The translations under genes were made by a program, and so were the position numbers. A stretch of 45,338 nt of DNA, from positions 1 to 45,338 of the forward strand of contig RDYF01000032.1 in the NCBI GenBank assembly GCA_004293285.1. The letters are read 5' to 3'. Below are positions 7,953 to 15,604 of the stretch, piece by piece. Source of the stretch: Verrucomicrobiota bacterium. GTDB taxonomy: Bacteria; Verrucomicrobiota; Verrucomicrobiia; Verrucomicrobiales; Akkermansiaceae. Within the stretch, counting starts at the first letter, position 1; each line of letters starts with the position of its first letter. A model generated the notes under the pieces. The model saw nothing but the letters and a program-made list of their open reading frames with translations, was not told where the DNA came from and made no database searches.

Positions 7953-9049
7953 ATGGCATTGCCGTGAAGGTCCACCAGATCTTCTGCTTCGTTCATGCGT
8001 TGTTCTAATGCTTCGACCAAGCTGAATTGATTGCGACAACGCTCCAGATTTTGCTGCGGTTTGGTGCATTTGAAATACTGATCGCCATTGAGGTAATCGG
8101 TTAGGAAACGTATGCCGCATTCTAGCGTGATGAGTTTTCCCGCGAAGGCGAGTTGTTCTTTTTCTGCGGATGTAAGGAAACGAGCACCCGCGCAATAACC
8201 TCGGATCAACGCCTCGTATCGTTCCATGCTGACACCCATATGGGCGACATTGGTGGCATTTTCGTCAAGCACTGGAGTCACCGTACGAACCATGTCCCCA
8301 AAATCATAGAGCGCAGAACCGGGCATTGTCGTATCTAAGTCGATCACACACAATCCCTCGCCCGATCGTTCATCGAGAAGCACATTGTTGATTTTCGTGT
8401 CATTGTGCGTGACGCGCTCGGGGATCATTCCAGCTTGCAGTAGTCGAACGATGCGCGAGCAATCTTGTTCGCGTGCCAGCACAAAATCGAGTTCGACAGC
8501 GACTTCGAATCGTCGACCATAAGCATCAGCATCTGCGGCTTCCATCAAGGCCTGAAAGCGCAGTTCTGTATTGTGAAAATTGGGGATGGTTTCATGCAGT
8601 CGTGGCCCGGGCAGAGTCGAAGTGAGTTCTTGGAAAAAGCCAAAGGCCTTGGCCGCTTGCCAGGCGAGTTCGGGGGAATCGATGCCATCGTAAGCACGAG
8701 TGCCTTCGATGAATGGGCTGAGGCGCCAGTAGTTGCCAAGCGCATCCATGGTGAAAGGACGACCATCGTGCGTGCAGATAAATCTGAGCACTCGTCGATC
8801 GATATCCATGACTCCCCGGCGCTGCAATTCATTGCGTTGATGGTCCGTGACGCGTAGGACATTTTCCATCAATTTCTCAGGATGGTGAAACACCCGGTGA
8901 TTGATTCGCTGCAAAATGTAGCGCTGTTGTTGATTCGACTGATACGTAGCGAGAAACGTATCATTGATGTGACCTGATCCATAAGAGACAACATCCAGCA
9001 GTTGGGCCGAAACGACAAAGTCCGATGCGATAGCTCGAAGGTCGTGCAT
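7925..9049 (-). CDS. APH-fold sugar kinase, N-acetylhexosamine 1-kinase (NahK)-like
   Basis: This is a phosphotransferase of the aminoglycoside-kinase fold (374 residues). The N-terminal GHINDTF and YILQRINHRVF segments resemble N-acetylhexosamine 1-kinases. The catalytic loop is THNDTKINNVLLD (HND at 215-217, catalytic Asp217), and the metal-binding aspartate is Asp237 in VIDLDT. The gene begins 7 bp after a sugar-phosphate nucleotidyltransferase and surely shares its transcript. Together they could phosphorylate a hexosamine at C1 and activate it to an NDP-sugar, as in GlcNAc/GalNAc salvage. The AmgK/MurU peptidoglycan-recycling pair is an alternative with the same logic. The substrate is not determined by the sequence. 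Its end overlaps the convergent efflux gene by 28 bp. Confidence 0.85.
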   Translation of the reverse strand: MHDLRAIASDFVVSAQLLDVVSYGSGHINDTFLATYQSNQQQRYILQRINHRVFHHPEKLMENVLRVTDHQRNELQRRGVMDIDRRVLRFICTHDGRPFTMDALGNYWRLSPFIEGTRAYDGIDSPELAWQAAKAFGFFQELTSTLPGPRLHETIPNFHNTELRFQALMEAADADAYGRRFEVAVELDFVLAREQDCSRIVRLLQAGMIPERVTHNDTKINNVLLDERSGEGLCVIDLDTTMPGSALYDFGDMVRTVTPVLDENATNVAHMGVSMERYEALIRGYCAGARFLTSAEKEQLAFAGKLITLECGIRFLTDYLNGDQYFKCTKPQQNLERCRNQFSLVEALEQRMNEAEDLVDLHGNAIHSEPPRAR

Positions 9050-9056
9050 GATGTCT

Positions 9057-9986
9057 TTATGAGAGAGGCGATGGATAGTCTCCTGACTGCGTTAAAGCCA
9101 AAATGTTTTGAACGACATGAGCTTTATCTTGCGGGTAGGTAACGCCGAACCATGAACTGCTGGTTTCTAGCACTTGGCAGTCCGCCAAGCCTTGATGAAT
9201 CAGAGAATCGACCACACTGGGAATGTAGCACTCCGATTTTTCTTCGTGTCCGTGCTGTTCGAGAAACTCGGTGAAGTGCTTTTCGAGATGAGCGAGAAAT
9301 GATGGGGGGAATGCCCAGAAATTCATCGATACGAGAGAGTCATCCGCGATGGGGCGACGCTCGCCATCGAGAAATTCACCGCGCACAATGCCATCCGATT
9401 CACGTTCGATTTTGACGACTTCCTCGACTGATAGCAAGTGAGCGTTTTCATCGCAGCGGCAGATACCCCGATTCACATCACCGTGATCGGAAAGAGTGTT
9501 GCGCAGGCGATAACCGACCATGGCGTGATGTTCTATGTCATCATCGGCAGAAGGGTTGGTCAAAAATGACACGGCGCGGCGATAGGAATCTTGGCCGTAA
9601 AAGTCATCGGCATTGATGACAGCGAACGGTCCATCGAGCAGGTGCCGTGCGGCACGAATCGCATGACTGGTGCCCCATGGCTTGGTTCGAGAAGCAGGAG
9701 GCGTGAATCCAGTGGGGAGGTCGTCCAGTGCTTGGAAGGCGTAATCGACCTGGATTTTTCCAGAGAAGCGAGCGCCTACAGTGGCGGAAAAACTTTCAGC
9801 AAATTCTTGTCGAATGACAAAAATCACCCGTGTGAAGCCTGCGCGGATGGCATCGTAGACCGAGTAGTCCAGCACGGTTTCACCCTGCGGGCCCATGGGA
9901 TCCATTTGCTTCAGTCCGCCGTAGCGGGAACCCATGCCGGCAGCAAGAATCAGCAGGGTGGGTGATTTTTTGTCAAAAGTATTCAT
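9057..9986 (-). CDS. Sugar-phosphate nucleotidyltransferase (NTP_transferase family)
   Basis: The product (309 residues) belongs to the GT-A-like nucleotidyltransferases that make NDP-sugars from a sugar 1-phosphate and an NTP. The signature LAAGMGSRYGGLKQ lies at residues 14-27 and contains the phosphate-binding loop. The INADDFYGQDSY segment supplies the conserved metal/sugar-binding aspartates, and KPWGTSHAIRAA matches the sugar-nucleotide contact region. It is the first gene of a two-gene unit with the NahK-like kinase, which supports joint activation of a salvaged sugar. No ribosome-binding site is obvious upstream of the ATG. Confidence 0.87.
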   Translation of the reverse strand: MNTFDKKSPTLLILAAGMGSRYGGLKQMDPMGPQGETVLDYSVYDAIRAGFTRVIFVIRQEFAESFSATVGARFSGKIQVDYAFQALDDLPTGFTPPASRTKPWGTSHAIRAARHLLDGPFAVINADDFYGQDSYRRAVSFLTNPSADDDIEHHAMVGYRLRNTLSDHGDVNRGICRCDENAHLLSVEEVVKIERESDGIVRGEFLDGERRPIADDSLVSMNFWAFPPSFLAHLEKHFTEFLEQHGHEEKSECYIPSVVDSLIHQGLADCQVLETSSSWFGVTYPQDKAHVVQNILALTQSGDYPSPLS

Positions 9987-10067
9987 GATTTGAAGAATTT
10001 GAGGATGATGCTCTTCAGGGCTTCCTCATCGGAAGAAGCAATTCATCGACGACAACAAAAAGGTCGA

Positions 10068-10229
10068 TCAATAAGTAGGAGCTCCATAAGGATCAGCAGA
10101 AGGCCCTGAACGCTCTTGAATTTTATTTTTTGTCCAGATTACACCTTGCTTGGCGTCGCGATAGAGACCTATCGCTGTGTTGCAAGACGAGAGCGAGAGG
10201 CAAAGTAGAATCAAAATGGTGCGTTTCAC
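10068..10229 (-). CDS. Small entericidin-like lipoprotein (53 aa)
   Basis: A 53-residue reading frame with a textbook lipoprotein signal: MKRTILILLCLSLSSC, with lipobox LSSC and lipidated Cys16, followed by NTAIGLYRDAKQGV. The N-T-x-x-G-x-x-x-D/A-x-x-x-G pattern directly after the cysteine resembles the entericidin A/B family of tiny envelope lipoproteins. The start is a GTG (10227-10229). That codon lies within a perfect inverted repeat (10223-10240), and there is no clear ribosome-binding site. The tail ends with a Pro/Tyr/Gly segment. It stands alone between the nucleotidyltransferase and the dispersed repeat. The lipoprotein signal makes chance unlikely; the entericidin assignment is by pattern only. 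Confidence 0.72.
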   Translation of the reverse strand: MKRTILILLCLSLSSCNTAIGLYRDAKQGVIWTKNKIQERSGPSADPYGAPTY

Positions 10230-10240
10230 GTAAGTGAAAC
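10223..10240. promoter_or_regulatory. Perfect inverted repeat over the entericidin-like start codon
   Basis: A 7-bp perfect inverted repeat with a 4-base spacer (GTTTCAC, GTAA, GTGAAAC) overlaps the GTG start of the small lipoprotein gene. In mRNA it would form a hairpin that hides the start codon; in DNA it could be an operator. Which applies cannot be told from sequence. Confidence 0.4.
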
Positions 10241-10283
10241 TAGCAAAGCAGGAAGAGTCGACAAGAGGAAAATGAGCAGGAAA

Positions 10284-10590
10284 TCGCCACGGCGATCAAG
10301 CGAGGGAGAGAATCTGCCCAGATAGCCGCGCCATCGGGCCATCAGACGGGTTTGACAGAATTTCAGATTTTTTTCAGAATTTCGCCATGGCAATCATCCC
10401 GTGATCCACCATTGTGATCGCGTTTCGTTCAGGATTTCCGAATCTTGCTTCATCTCCTTCTGGGCAATTCGGAAAATTCGGAAATTCTGCCTACTCGGCT
10501 TCCCTCCATCGAGAAAAACTGTTGCCCTGTGTCTGCCTCATTGAGCAGGGCTTTCCCCAGCGTATCGCCTTGAGGACATCGCTGAAGTGA
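10284..10590 (+). repeat. Dispersed intergenic repeat, copy A
   Basis: This copy shares blocks in the same order with 14463-14670. They are GGCGATCAAGC (10291-10301), a TTTGACAGAATTT core followed by CATGGCAATCATCCCG (10351-10401), and a right block beginning GTCTGCCT (about 10531) running through GGCTTTCCC and ATCGCC-TGAGG. Copy A carries roughly 110 bp more in the middle. That extra part includes a reversed version of the core (10466-10489, the AATTCGGAAAATTCGG region), so the copy folds back on itself. The whole stretch from 10230 to 10635 contains no credible gene. Confidence 0.65.
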
Positions 10591-10635
10591 AGGCGAGCAT
10601 TCCGCGCGAGGGCTGGTGGAATCGGAGTTCGACGC

Positions 10636-10667
10636 AAAAACGCCGCAAGTCCGAAAACTTGCGGCGT
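10636..10667 (-). terminator. Rho-independent terminator of the RRM-protein gene
   Basis: An 11-bp perfect stem (10640-10650 with 10657-10667) with a 6-base loop is preceded on the plus strand by five A residues, giving a U tract on the minus strand. It lies about 22 bp past the stop codon at 10690. Confidence 0.85.
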
Positions 10668-10689
10668 ATGAACGACTCGTTGCGCTAGC

Positions 10690-11610
10690 TCAGACGAACG
10701 TTTCCTTTTGATTGTCCGAGTTCAGCGAGTGAACTTCTTCGACAATGCCATCGACTGCCGTCGTAGCGAGTGGCAGTTCCACTTGCTCGACAACTGGGGC
10801 CGGTGCTGGTGTTTCAACCACCTGAGGAATTTCTCCTGTGGGTTCGGTCGATGGAGCTTCTGCGGCAGGTGCGGCTTCGACAGCGGGTGCTGGTGATGCG
10901 GTTGCAGCGGCAGCGGCTTGCTCTTTTTGTTCGCGAGCCATGCTGACGGCTTCCGCCTCTTCGGCGTTTTTCGCTTTGGCACCCGAAACAATCATCTGGC
11001 GACCCATGAAATGCTGGTCGTGCAGCACCTCGACAGCGCGTTTGGCTTCATCGATGCGCAGCATTTCCACAAAACCGTAGCCTTTCGAGCGATGGGTATG
11101 CTTGTTGTAAACCACCTCTACGCTGCGCACAGGGCCGATGCCTTTGAACAATTCCTCGATGTCCGACTCCGATGCTTCATAAGACAAATTGCCAATGTAA
11201 AGGCGGCAGGATTCGACTTGGCTGAGGCTGGGTTCGCGGCGTTCCCGGGGAGCTCGTGGTTCACGGGGTTCGCGTGGAGCCCGTGGCTCGGCAGAAGTCC
11301 TAGCATCGCGTGTATTCGAACGAGGCGCTTGTTTTTCGTTGCGAGTTTTGGCCGTGCTTTCATTGCGTGTTCGCGTTCCGTCCTTTTCCTCCTTGCGTGC
11401 GGGACGCTTGGGTTCTTTGTAGAGACCGAGGAGTTTGAGGAATTTCTGCCACAGGCTGAGCTTCTTCGGTGCTTTACGGCTGACGAACGATTGATGTTGT
11501 GATAGCGGCCGTGGTTTGCCTTGAGGGGCTCCTTGTTGGCGATTGCGGTTTCTGTTACGGTTGCGGTTGCGATTACGATTGGGGTTGTGTTCCTGTGTTC
11601 CGTTGGACAT
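10690..11610 (-). CDS. RRM-domain RNA-binding protein with Arg/Asn-repeat head
   Basis: The product (306 residues from the ATG at 11610) has one RNA-recognition motif at about 136-212, with RNP2 LYIGNL (137-142) and RNP1 KGYGFVEM (176-183), so it should bind single-stranded RNA. The rest is low complexity: an alternating Asn/Arg run (11-24), a basic Lys/Arg linker, an Arg/Glu/Pro repeat (about 107-127), and an Ala/Pro/Glu-rich acidic tail. Upstream in-frame codons would add 89 unrelated residues that overlap the serS promoter side, so I rejected that longer form. A role as a cold- or translation-linked RNA chaperone is plausible but inferred. It follows serS on the same strand after 296 bp and has its own terminator. 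Confidence 0.88.
   Translation of the reverse strand: MSNGTQEHNPNRNRNRNRNRNRNRQQGAPQGKPRPLSQHQSFVSRKAPKKLSLWQKFLKLLGLYKEPKRPARKEEKDGTRTRNESTAKTRNEKQAPRSNTRDARTSAEPRAPREPREPRAPRERREPSLSQVESCRLYIGNLSYEASESDIEELFKGIGPVRSVEVVYNKHTHRSKGYGFVEMLRIDEAKRAVEVLHDQHFMGRQMIVSGAKAKNAEEAEAVSMAREQKEQAAAAATASPAPAVEAAPAAEAPSTEPTGEIPQVVETPAPAPVVEQVELPLATTAVDGIVEEVHSLNSDNQKETFV
11538..11580 (-). repeat. Hexanucleotide tandem repeat coding for Arg-Asn
   Basis: Roughly seven degenerate copies of a six-base unit encode the alternating Asn/Arg run of the RRM protein. Codon variation between copies (CGT/CGC/AGA-type changes are visible) suggests protein-level selection rather than recent expansion. Gain or loss of a unit would keep the frame. 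Confidence 0.6.
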
Positions 11611-11906
11611 GGTATTTGTGTTTCTGTGTAGTGGGCAGCAATCCCGGCGCGCGGAACCAAGTGAATGGTGGGCTCGCAAGAAGTCTTGAGCTAGGTAGCA
11701 AGCAAGCGTGAGCGACACGCTCTCCCGTCTTACCCAAGTGGAAGATGGGGTGATAGGGAGTGCTTGAGATGGGCCGTGGTGCTGCCATTTGTGGTGGGCA
11801 GACGGAAAAGAAGAGTCTGCGCGGGCGCAAGGTAGTCGATTCTCTGCAGAAATCAAGACCAAAGCGAGCCGTGGCAAAATTCTCCTTTTGGGATTCGCGG
11901 AGGAGC

Positions 11907-13190
11907 TTAAGATCGGATGGAGCTATCGCCAAAATAGGGAACCAGCGCGGGCGGGATCGTAATCGAACCATCCTCTTGCTGATATTGTTCCAGCAGCGCG
12001 ACGTAAAGTCGGGGTAGCGCAGTGCCCGAGCCATTGAGGGTGTGGGGGAAGCGGTTTTTTCCTTCGCCATCCTTGTAGCGAAGTTTCATGCGGCGAGCCT
12101 GAAAATCGCCAAACCATGAGCAACTCGAGACTTCTAGGTATTTCCCCTGACCGGGAGCCCAGACTTCGATGTCATACGTTTTAGCGGAATTGGCACCAAG
12201 GTCTCCGGTGCAGAGTTCAATGGTGCGATAGTGAAGACCGAGTTTTTGCAAAATGGCTTCCGCATGAGCAGTCAGTTCCTCCAGAGCTGCGAGGCCTTGG
12301 TCGGGATGGACGACTTGAACGAGTTCGACTTTATCGAACTGGTGCATGCGGATGATGCCCTTATTGTCGCGTCCTGCCGATCCAGCTTCGCGGCGGAAGC
12401 ATGGAGTGTAAGCGCACATTTTGAGAGGCAGTCGGGATTCTGGGACAATGGTGTCGCGGTAAAGATTGGTGACAGGAACCTCCGCAGTGGGCGCGAGGAA
12501 CAGTTGATTCTGGCCAGATTCATCGGGTTCGGTGCCATACATGTCCTCTTCGAACTTCGGCAACTGCCCTGTGCCTTCCATGCACTCACGTTTGACTAAG
12601 TGGGGAACATTGACTTCCTCATAACCGTGATCGGTCTGAGTATCCAAGAGGAAATTGATCAGCGCACGTTCGAGCTTAGCGCCACGTCCGCGGTAAACGG
12701 CGAATCCCGAACCAGAGACGCGCACGGCGTCATCCCAGTCGATGAGTTGGTGCCGTGTAGCAAGAACGACATGATCCTGAGGATCGACGATTTCTGGTGC
12801 CGCGCCCCATGTGCGGACCACAGGATTTTGCGTTTCATCCTCACCTTGGGGGCAGGCCTCATGGGGGAGGTTTGGAATCATCATCAGATGCTCTTGTTGC
12901 CGCAGCGATGTGGCTTCAGCCTCGGCATCGAGAGCTTCAATTTTGGCATTGATCATGCGTGCTTCAGACTCCGCAGCGCTGGTATCTTCGCCTTTCCCTT
13001 TGGCCATGCCAATTTGTTTGGCGATGAGTTTGCGCTGGGATTGCAAAGCTTGTTTTTCCGTTTCCGCAGCGCGGCGTTTTTCATCGCAGGCGAGCACGTC
13101 TTCGATGAGTTTCCAATGATTGCCCCCTCGCAATTTGAGTCGATCTTGGACGGCAGTGGGATTTTCGCGGATGATACGGATGTCGAGCAT
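11907..13190 (-). CDS. serS: Seryl-tRNA synthetase
   Basis: SerRS charges tRNA-Ser (and tRNA-Sec) with serine. The 427-residue length is normal. The N-terminal two-helix coiled-coil arm that grips the tRNA long variable arm covers about residues 28-105. The class II catalytic core shows TAEVPVTNLY, motif 2 with FRREAGSAGRD and the MHQFDKVE segment, and motif 3 with NGSGTALPRLYVALLEQYQ. It begins at MLDIRIIRENP, the usual SerRS start. It follows the TPR envelope gene by 11 bp and is probably co-transcribed with it. Confidence 0.97.
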   Translation of the reverse strand: MLDIRIIRENPTAVQDRLKLRGGNHWKLIEDVLACDEKRRAAETEKQALQSQRKLIAKQIGMAKGKGEDTSAAESEARMINAKIEALDAEAEATSLRQQEHLMMIPNLPHEACPQGEDETQNPVVRTWGAAPEIVDPQDHVVLATRHQLIDWDDAVRVSGSGFAVYRGRGAKLERALINFLLDTQTDHGYEEVNVPHLVKRECMEGTGQLPKFEEDMYGTEPDESGQNQLFLAPTAEVPVTNLYRDTIVPESRLPLKMCAYTPCFRREAGSAGRDNKGIIRMHQFDKVELVQVVHPDQGLAALEELTAHAEAILQKLGLHYRTIELCTGDLGANSAKTYDIEVWAPGQGKYLEVSSCSWFGDFQARRMKLRYKDGEGKNRFPHTLNGSGTALPRLYVALLEQYQQEDGSITIPPALVPYFGDSSIRS

Positions 13191-13201
13191 AAGAAGAAAA
13201 A

Positions 13202-14410
13202 TTACGGTTGAGCGGGGAGCGGAGGTAGTCCGGCGGTATCCGAACGATGACCATTTTCGGACATGGCGGATTCGGCAGATGATGGGATATGGGTATGCGG
13301 GAGCGAAGCTTCTGACGCGTTCGGCAGCAGTGGATTTTCTGCATTAAAATCCGCGGGAAGCTCGCCCTCGAGAAACATCGGCGAGGAATCAGGACGGTTC
13401 AGTCGATGGGCGAGGATGCGAGGCCAAGCTTGGGCATCGATCAACTGGCCTTTATAAGTCAGTTCGACAACTTGCCCGTGATATTTTTTTTGTCCAAACA
13501 AATGAGCTTGCTGGGCATCTGGGGCTTGTGGGGTGTAGGTGACTTGTAGGAGTTCTTCGCCCGTGGACCAATCAAGGGGTTCAGTCGTCCACTGATACTC
13601 CACGCGTCCTAGGCTGGTGTCGGCGGGTTGCACTTCTTTTTGAGCTCCCCATTCTTCAAAGAAATTCACGCGCACTTCAAGGTCTCGTCCTTCAATTTTT
13701 TCCGACGGTGGACATTGAATGGGGATGGTGAGAACAATCTTTTCTCCTTCTTTGCGAGCTGAGTCTTGAAAAACGCGAATGCGACCAAGCACCAAGCGGT
13801 TGATTTTATCCTGTGGTTGTTCAAAGCCGGACTTCAGTTTTTCGGCGGCTTGCACATAAAGTTGACCGGCAGTGGTCGTGCCGAGTTGGAAGACTTGGTG
13901 GTAGTATTGTTTTGCTCGGTCGTAGATGCCCATGTCCTCGTGACAGAGTCCGAGTTCAAACAGCACGTGAGGTTGTTTGGGGGATTGCTGGAGGGCTTGT
14001 TCGAGTTTTGTAATCGCCGTCATCATGTCCTCGGCTAAACGGGCGGTTTTGGCTTCCTTCCACAACTTCTCCGTGATGGGGTCGCCAATCTCAGGCATGG
14101 ACAGAGACTTCGGCTGAGGCAGAGGGGCGGGATTGACTTTCTCCACAATCGTCTGTGGGACCGGGGCCGGTGCGGGGGGGGGGAGTTTTTTTGTATCGGC
14201 GATGAGCGGCGCGATGGGAGCGATGAGAGGTTCATTGATCGCGACCTTCGGTAGGTTGATGGCGATTGGTTCGGTGCGCGGGCTTGCTTTGGCCATTTCC
14301 AAACGCATGGCGAGAGCGATGGCAGCAGTCATCAATTGCGCGAATGCCATGATGGCCAGAAGCCAGCATGACAGGCGAAAAGTCAATTGATGCGAGGAAG
14401 CTTGCGCCAT
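13202..14410 (-). CDS. Membrane-anchored, proline-rich TPR protein
   Basis: The 402-residue product has a short cytoplasmic start, one membrane segment (about 12-36), then a Pro/Ala/Ile/Leu-rich stretch (about 48-105) like a TonB-type spacer. A TPR-like helical region follows (about 112-200, with EQALQQSPKQPHVLFELGLCHEDMGIYDRAKQYY), and then a beta-rich domain (about 210-340) of no family I recognise. The tail is again Pro/Ser/Ala-rich. It probably faces the periplasm. Within the proline-rich part the coding strand contains A7 followed after two bases by C10 (plus-strand G10 at 14174-14183). That tract is prone to slippage and would switch the protein off. It lies 11 bp upstream of serS. Confidence 0.75.
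   Translation of the reverse strand: MAQASSHQLTFRLSCWLLAIMAFAQLMTAAIALAMRLEMAKASPRTEPIAINLPKVAINEPLIAPIAPLIADTKKLPPPAPAPVPQTIVEKVNPAPLPQPKSLSMPEIGDPITEKLWKEAKTARLAEDMMTAITKLEQALQQSPKQPHVLFELGLCHEDMGIYDRAKQYYHQVFQLGTTTAGQLYVQAAEKLKSGFEQPQDKINRLVLGRIRVFQDSARKEGEKIVLTIPIQCPPSEKIEGRDLEVRVNFFEEWGAQKEVQPADTSLGRVEYQWTTEPLDWSTGEELLQVTYTPQAPDAQQAHLFGQKKYHGQVVELTYKGQLIDAQAWPRILAHRLNRPDSSPMFLEGELPADFNAENPLLPNASEASLPHTHIPSSAESAMSENGHRSDTAGLPPLPAQP
14174..14192. repeat. Adjacent homopolymers: G10 then T7
   Basis: Ten G (14174-14183), two bases, then seven T (14186-14192), lying inside the 5' quarter of the TPR envelope gene. On the coding strand these read A7 then C10, encoding Lys-Lys-Leu-Pro-Pro-Pro at residues 74-79. 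The current length keeps the frame open. Confidence 0.9.
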
Positions 14411-14462
14411 AGCGGGGCGGCTATCTTGTTGGCTCTCCTGTCAAAGTCAAGCCAGTTTGAAA

Positions 14463-14670
14463 GAGGCCTATCGCAGGGCGATCAAGCTAGGAAGCGAATC
14501 TCCCGTGATAGGAACGCAAGCGGCCATCGAGGCTGGTTTTGACAGAATTTCCGAATTTTTCCGAATTTCGTCATGGCAATCATCCCGAGATTCACCACTC
14601 CGATCTCGCTTGGTCTGCCTGAAAGAGCATGGCTTTCCCTTGCTTGATCGCCGTGAGGCCTATCGGCGAA
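14463..14670 (+). repeat. Dispersed intergenic repeat, copy B
   Basis: This intergenic stretch of about 320 bp between two minus-strand genes holds no gene. It shares several blocks in order with 10284-10590. Its ends form an 11-bp perfect inverted repeat (GGCGATCAAGC at 14477-14487, GCTTGATCGCC at 14642-14652). GGCCTATCG occurs near each end in direct orientation (about 14465 and 14657). The core contains two direct TTTCCGAATT units (about 14549-14567). Copy B appears to be the more compact form of the element. Confidence 0.65.
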
Positions 14671-14730
14671 TACCGCCATTGCGAGTTATAGCACGTTGTC
14701 TTCGTTTTTTTAAAGCGATTCAGAGGCAGA

Positions 14731-15600
14731 TCATTTCATGTCTGCGAGCTTATGATTCATGGAGATCGATATCCGGAGTAGGCGCATCACTTCAACCATC
14801 GTACGTTGATCTCGGGCAATGTTGGCACACTGAGGATTGCGCTTATGATAGCGGCTGATGTAGCGTCCTACATCGGCTTGAAGTTGGCGGATTTGCGCAT
14901 CACAATTTCCAATCAGAGAGCGCAATTCGGAAAGTTGCCGATTGATGGTGCCCATCTCTTGGAAAACGACAGCGGCGCGTTCGCGTTTGGACTGTTTGAA
15001 CTCTTGGAGTTGGCTATCGAGCGAATCGAGCTTTTGGTCACCTGCTTCGAGTTCGGCCGCAATTTTTTCGCGTTGATTTTTCAGTTCGCGGAATTCCTGT
15101 TTCAGGTTAGTGATTTCTTGTTTGACCTTGTCGATCTCCGATGGGGGAAAGGAGTCGCGCTTGAGCACTTCAATTTTGGTCAAGTGACCTTCATGAATGC
15201 GTCGGATTTCGCGGGCACGGCGAACCAGCAAATCGCGTTCTTGGGCGAGCTCTTCCAAATGTGACAACAGCTCGGTTCTTTGCTGCTCAATCCCATCTTG
15301 ATTGGGACTGGACTCATTCAGAATGTTCGCTCTTTCGTCGTGAAGGTTGGCTAGTTTTTCATTGAGCTCTGTCATCAACTTCGAGTGCTCGTCATGCTCC
15401 TTGATGTATTTGCGTAGGTTCCAATACTCTACGGAGAGAGCATCGACACCTTCCGTTCGGTCCCACAGGGTTGCCCCCAGTTGGTACTCTGCTTGGCGTA
15501 GTAGCGACATTTCCGAAGAGGCGTCGGCTAGACGCTTGGCACGTCGTTCGATCCCGAACGATTTCGCAATGAGTGCAATGTAGTACTTGGCGGGGGTCAT
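14731..15600 (-). CDS. Coiled-coil protein of unknown function, co-transcribed with acs
   Basis: I recognise no named family. The 289-residue product is almost entirely charged and helical. A short N-terminal segment (1-25, MTPAKYYIALIAKSFGIERR) is followed by heptad-like coiled coil from about residue 75 to 250, rich in Glu, Lys, Gln and Leu (for example KQEITNLKQEFRELKNQREK). There is no signal peptide or membrane segment, so it is probably cytoplasmic. The start codon lies 4 bp after the acs stop, so it is almost certainly on the acs transcript. Similar segments occur in structural and SMC-like proteins, but there is no ATPase motif. An SMC or flagellar role is not supported. Confidence 0.72.
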   Translation of the reverse strand: MTPAKYYIALIAKSFGIERRAKRLADASSEMSLLRQAEYQLGATLWDRTEGVDALSVEYWNLRKYIKEHDEHSKLMTELNEKLANLHDERANILNESSPNQDGIEQQRTELLSHLEELAQERDLLVRRAREIRRIHEGHLTKIEVLKRDSFPPSEIDKVKQEITNLKQEFRELKNQREKIAAELEAGDQKLDSLDSQLQEFKQSKRERAAVVFQEMGTINRQLSELRSLIGNCDAQIRQLQADVGRYISRYHKRNPQCANIARDQRTMVEVMRLLRISISMNHKLADMK

Positions 15601-15604
15601 CGTT

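Noticed and set aside
10918..11502. Plus-strand frame of 194 residues opposite the RRM gene
   Set aside because: Antisense of a gene with clear RRM motifs; its Phe/Ala/Cys-rich composition reflects that gene's repetitive codons.
14457..14858. 133-residue plus-strand frame over copy B of the repeat
   Set aside because: It spans the intergenic repeat and the 3' end of the opposite coiled-coil gene; no motif or start signal.
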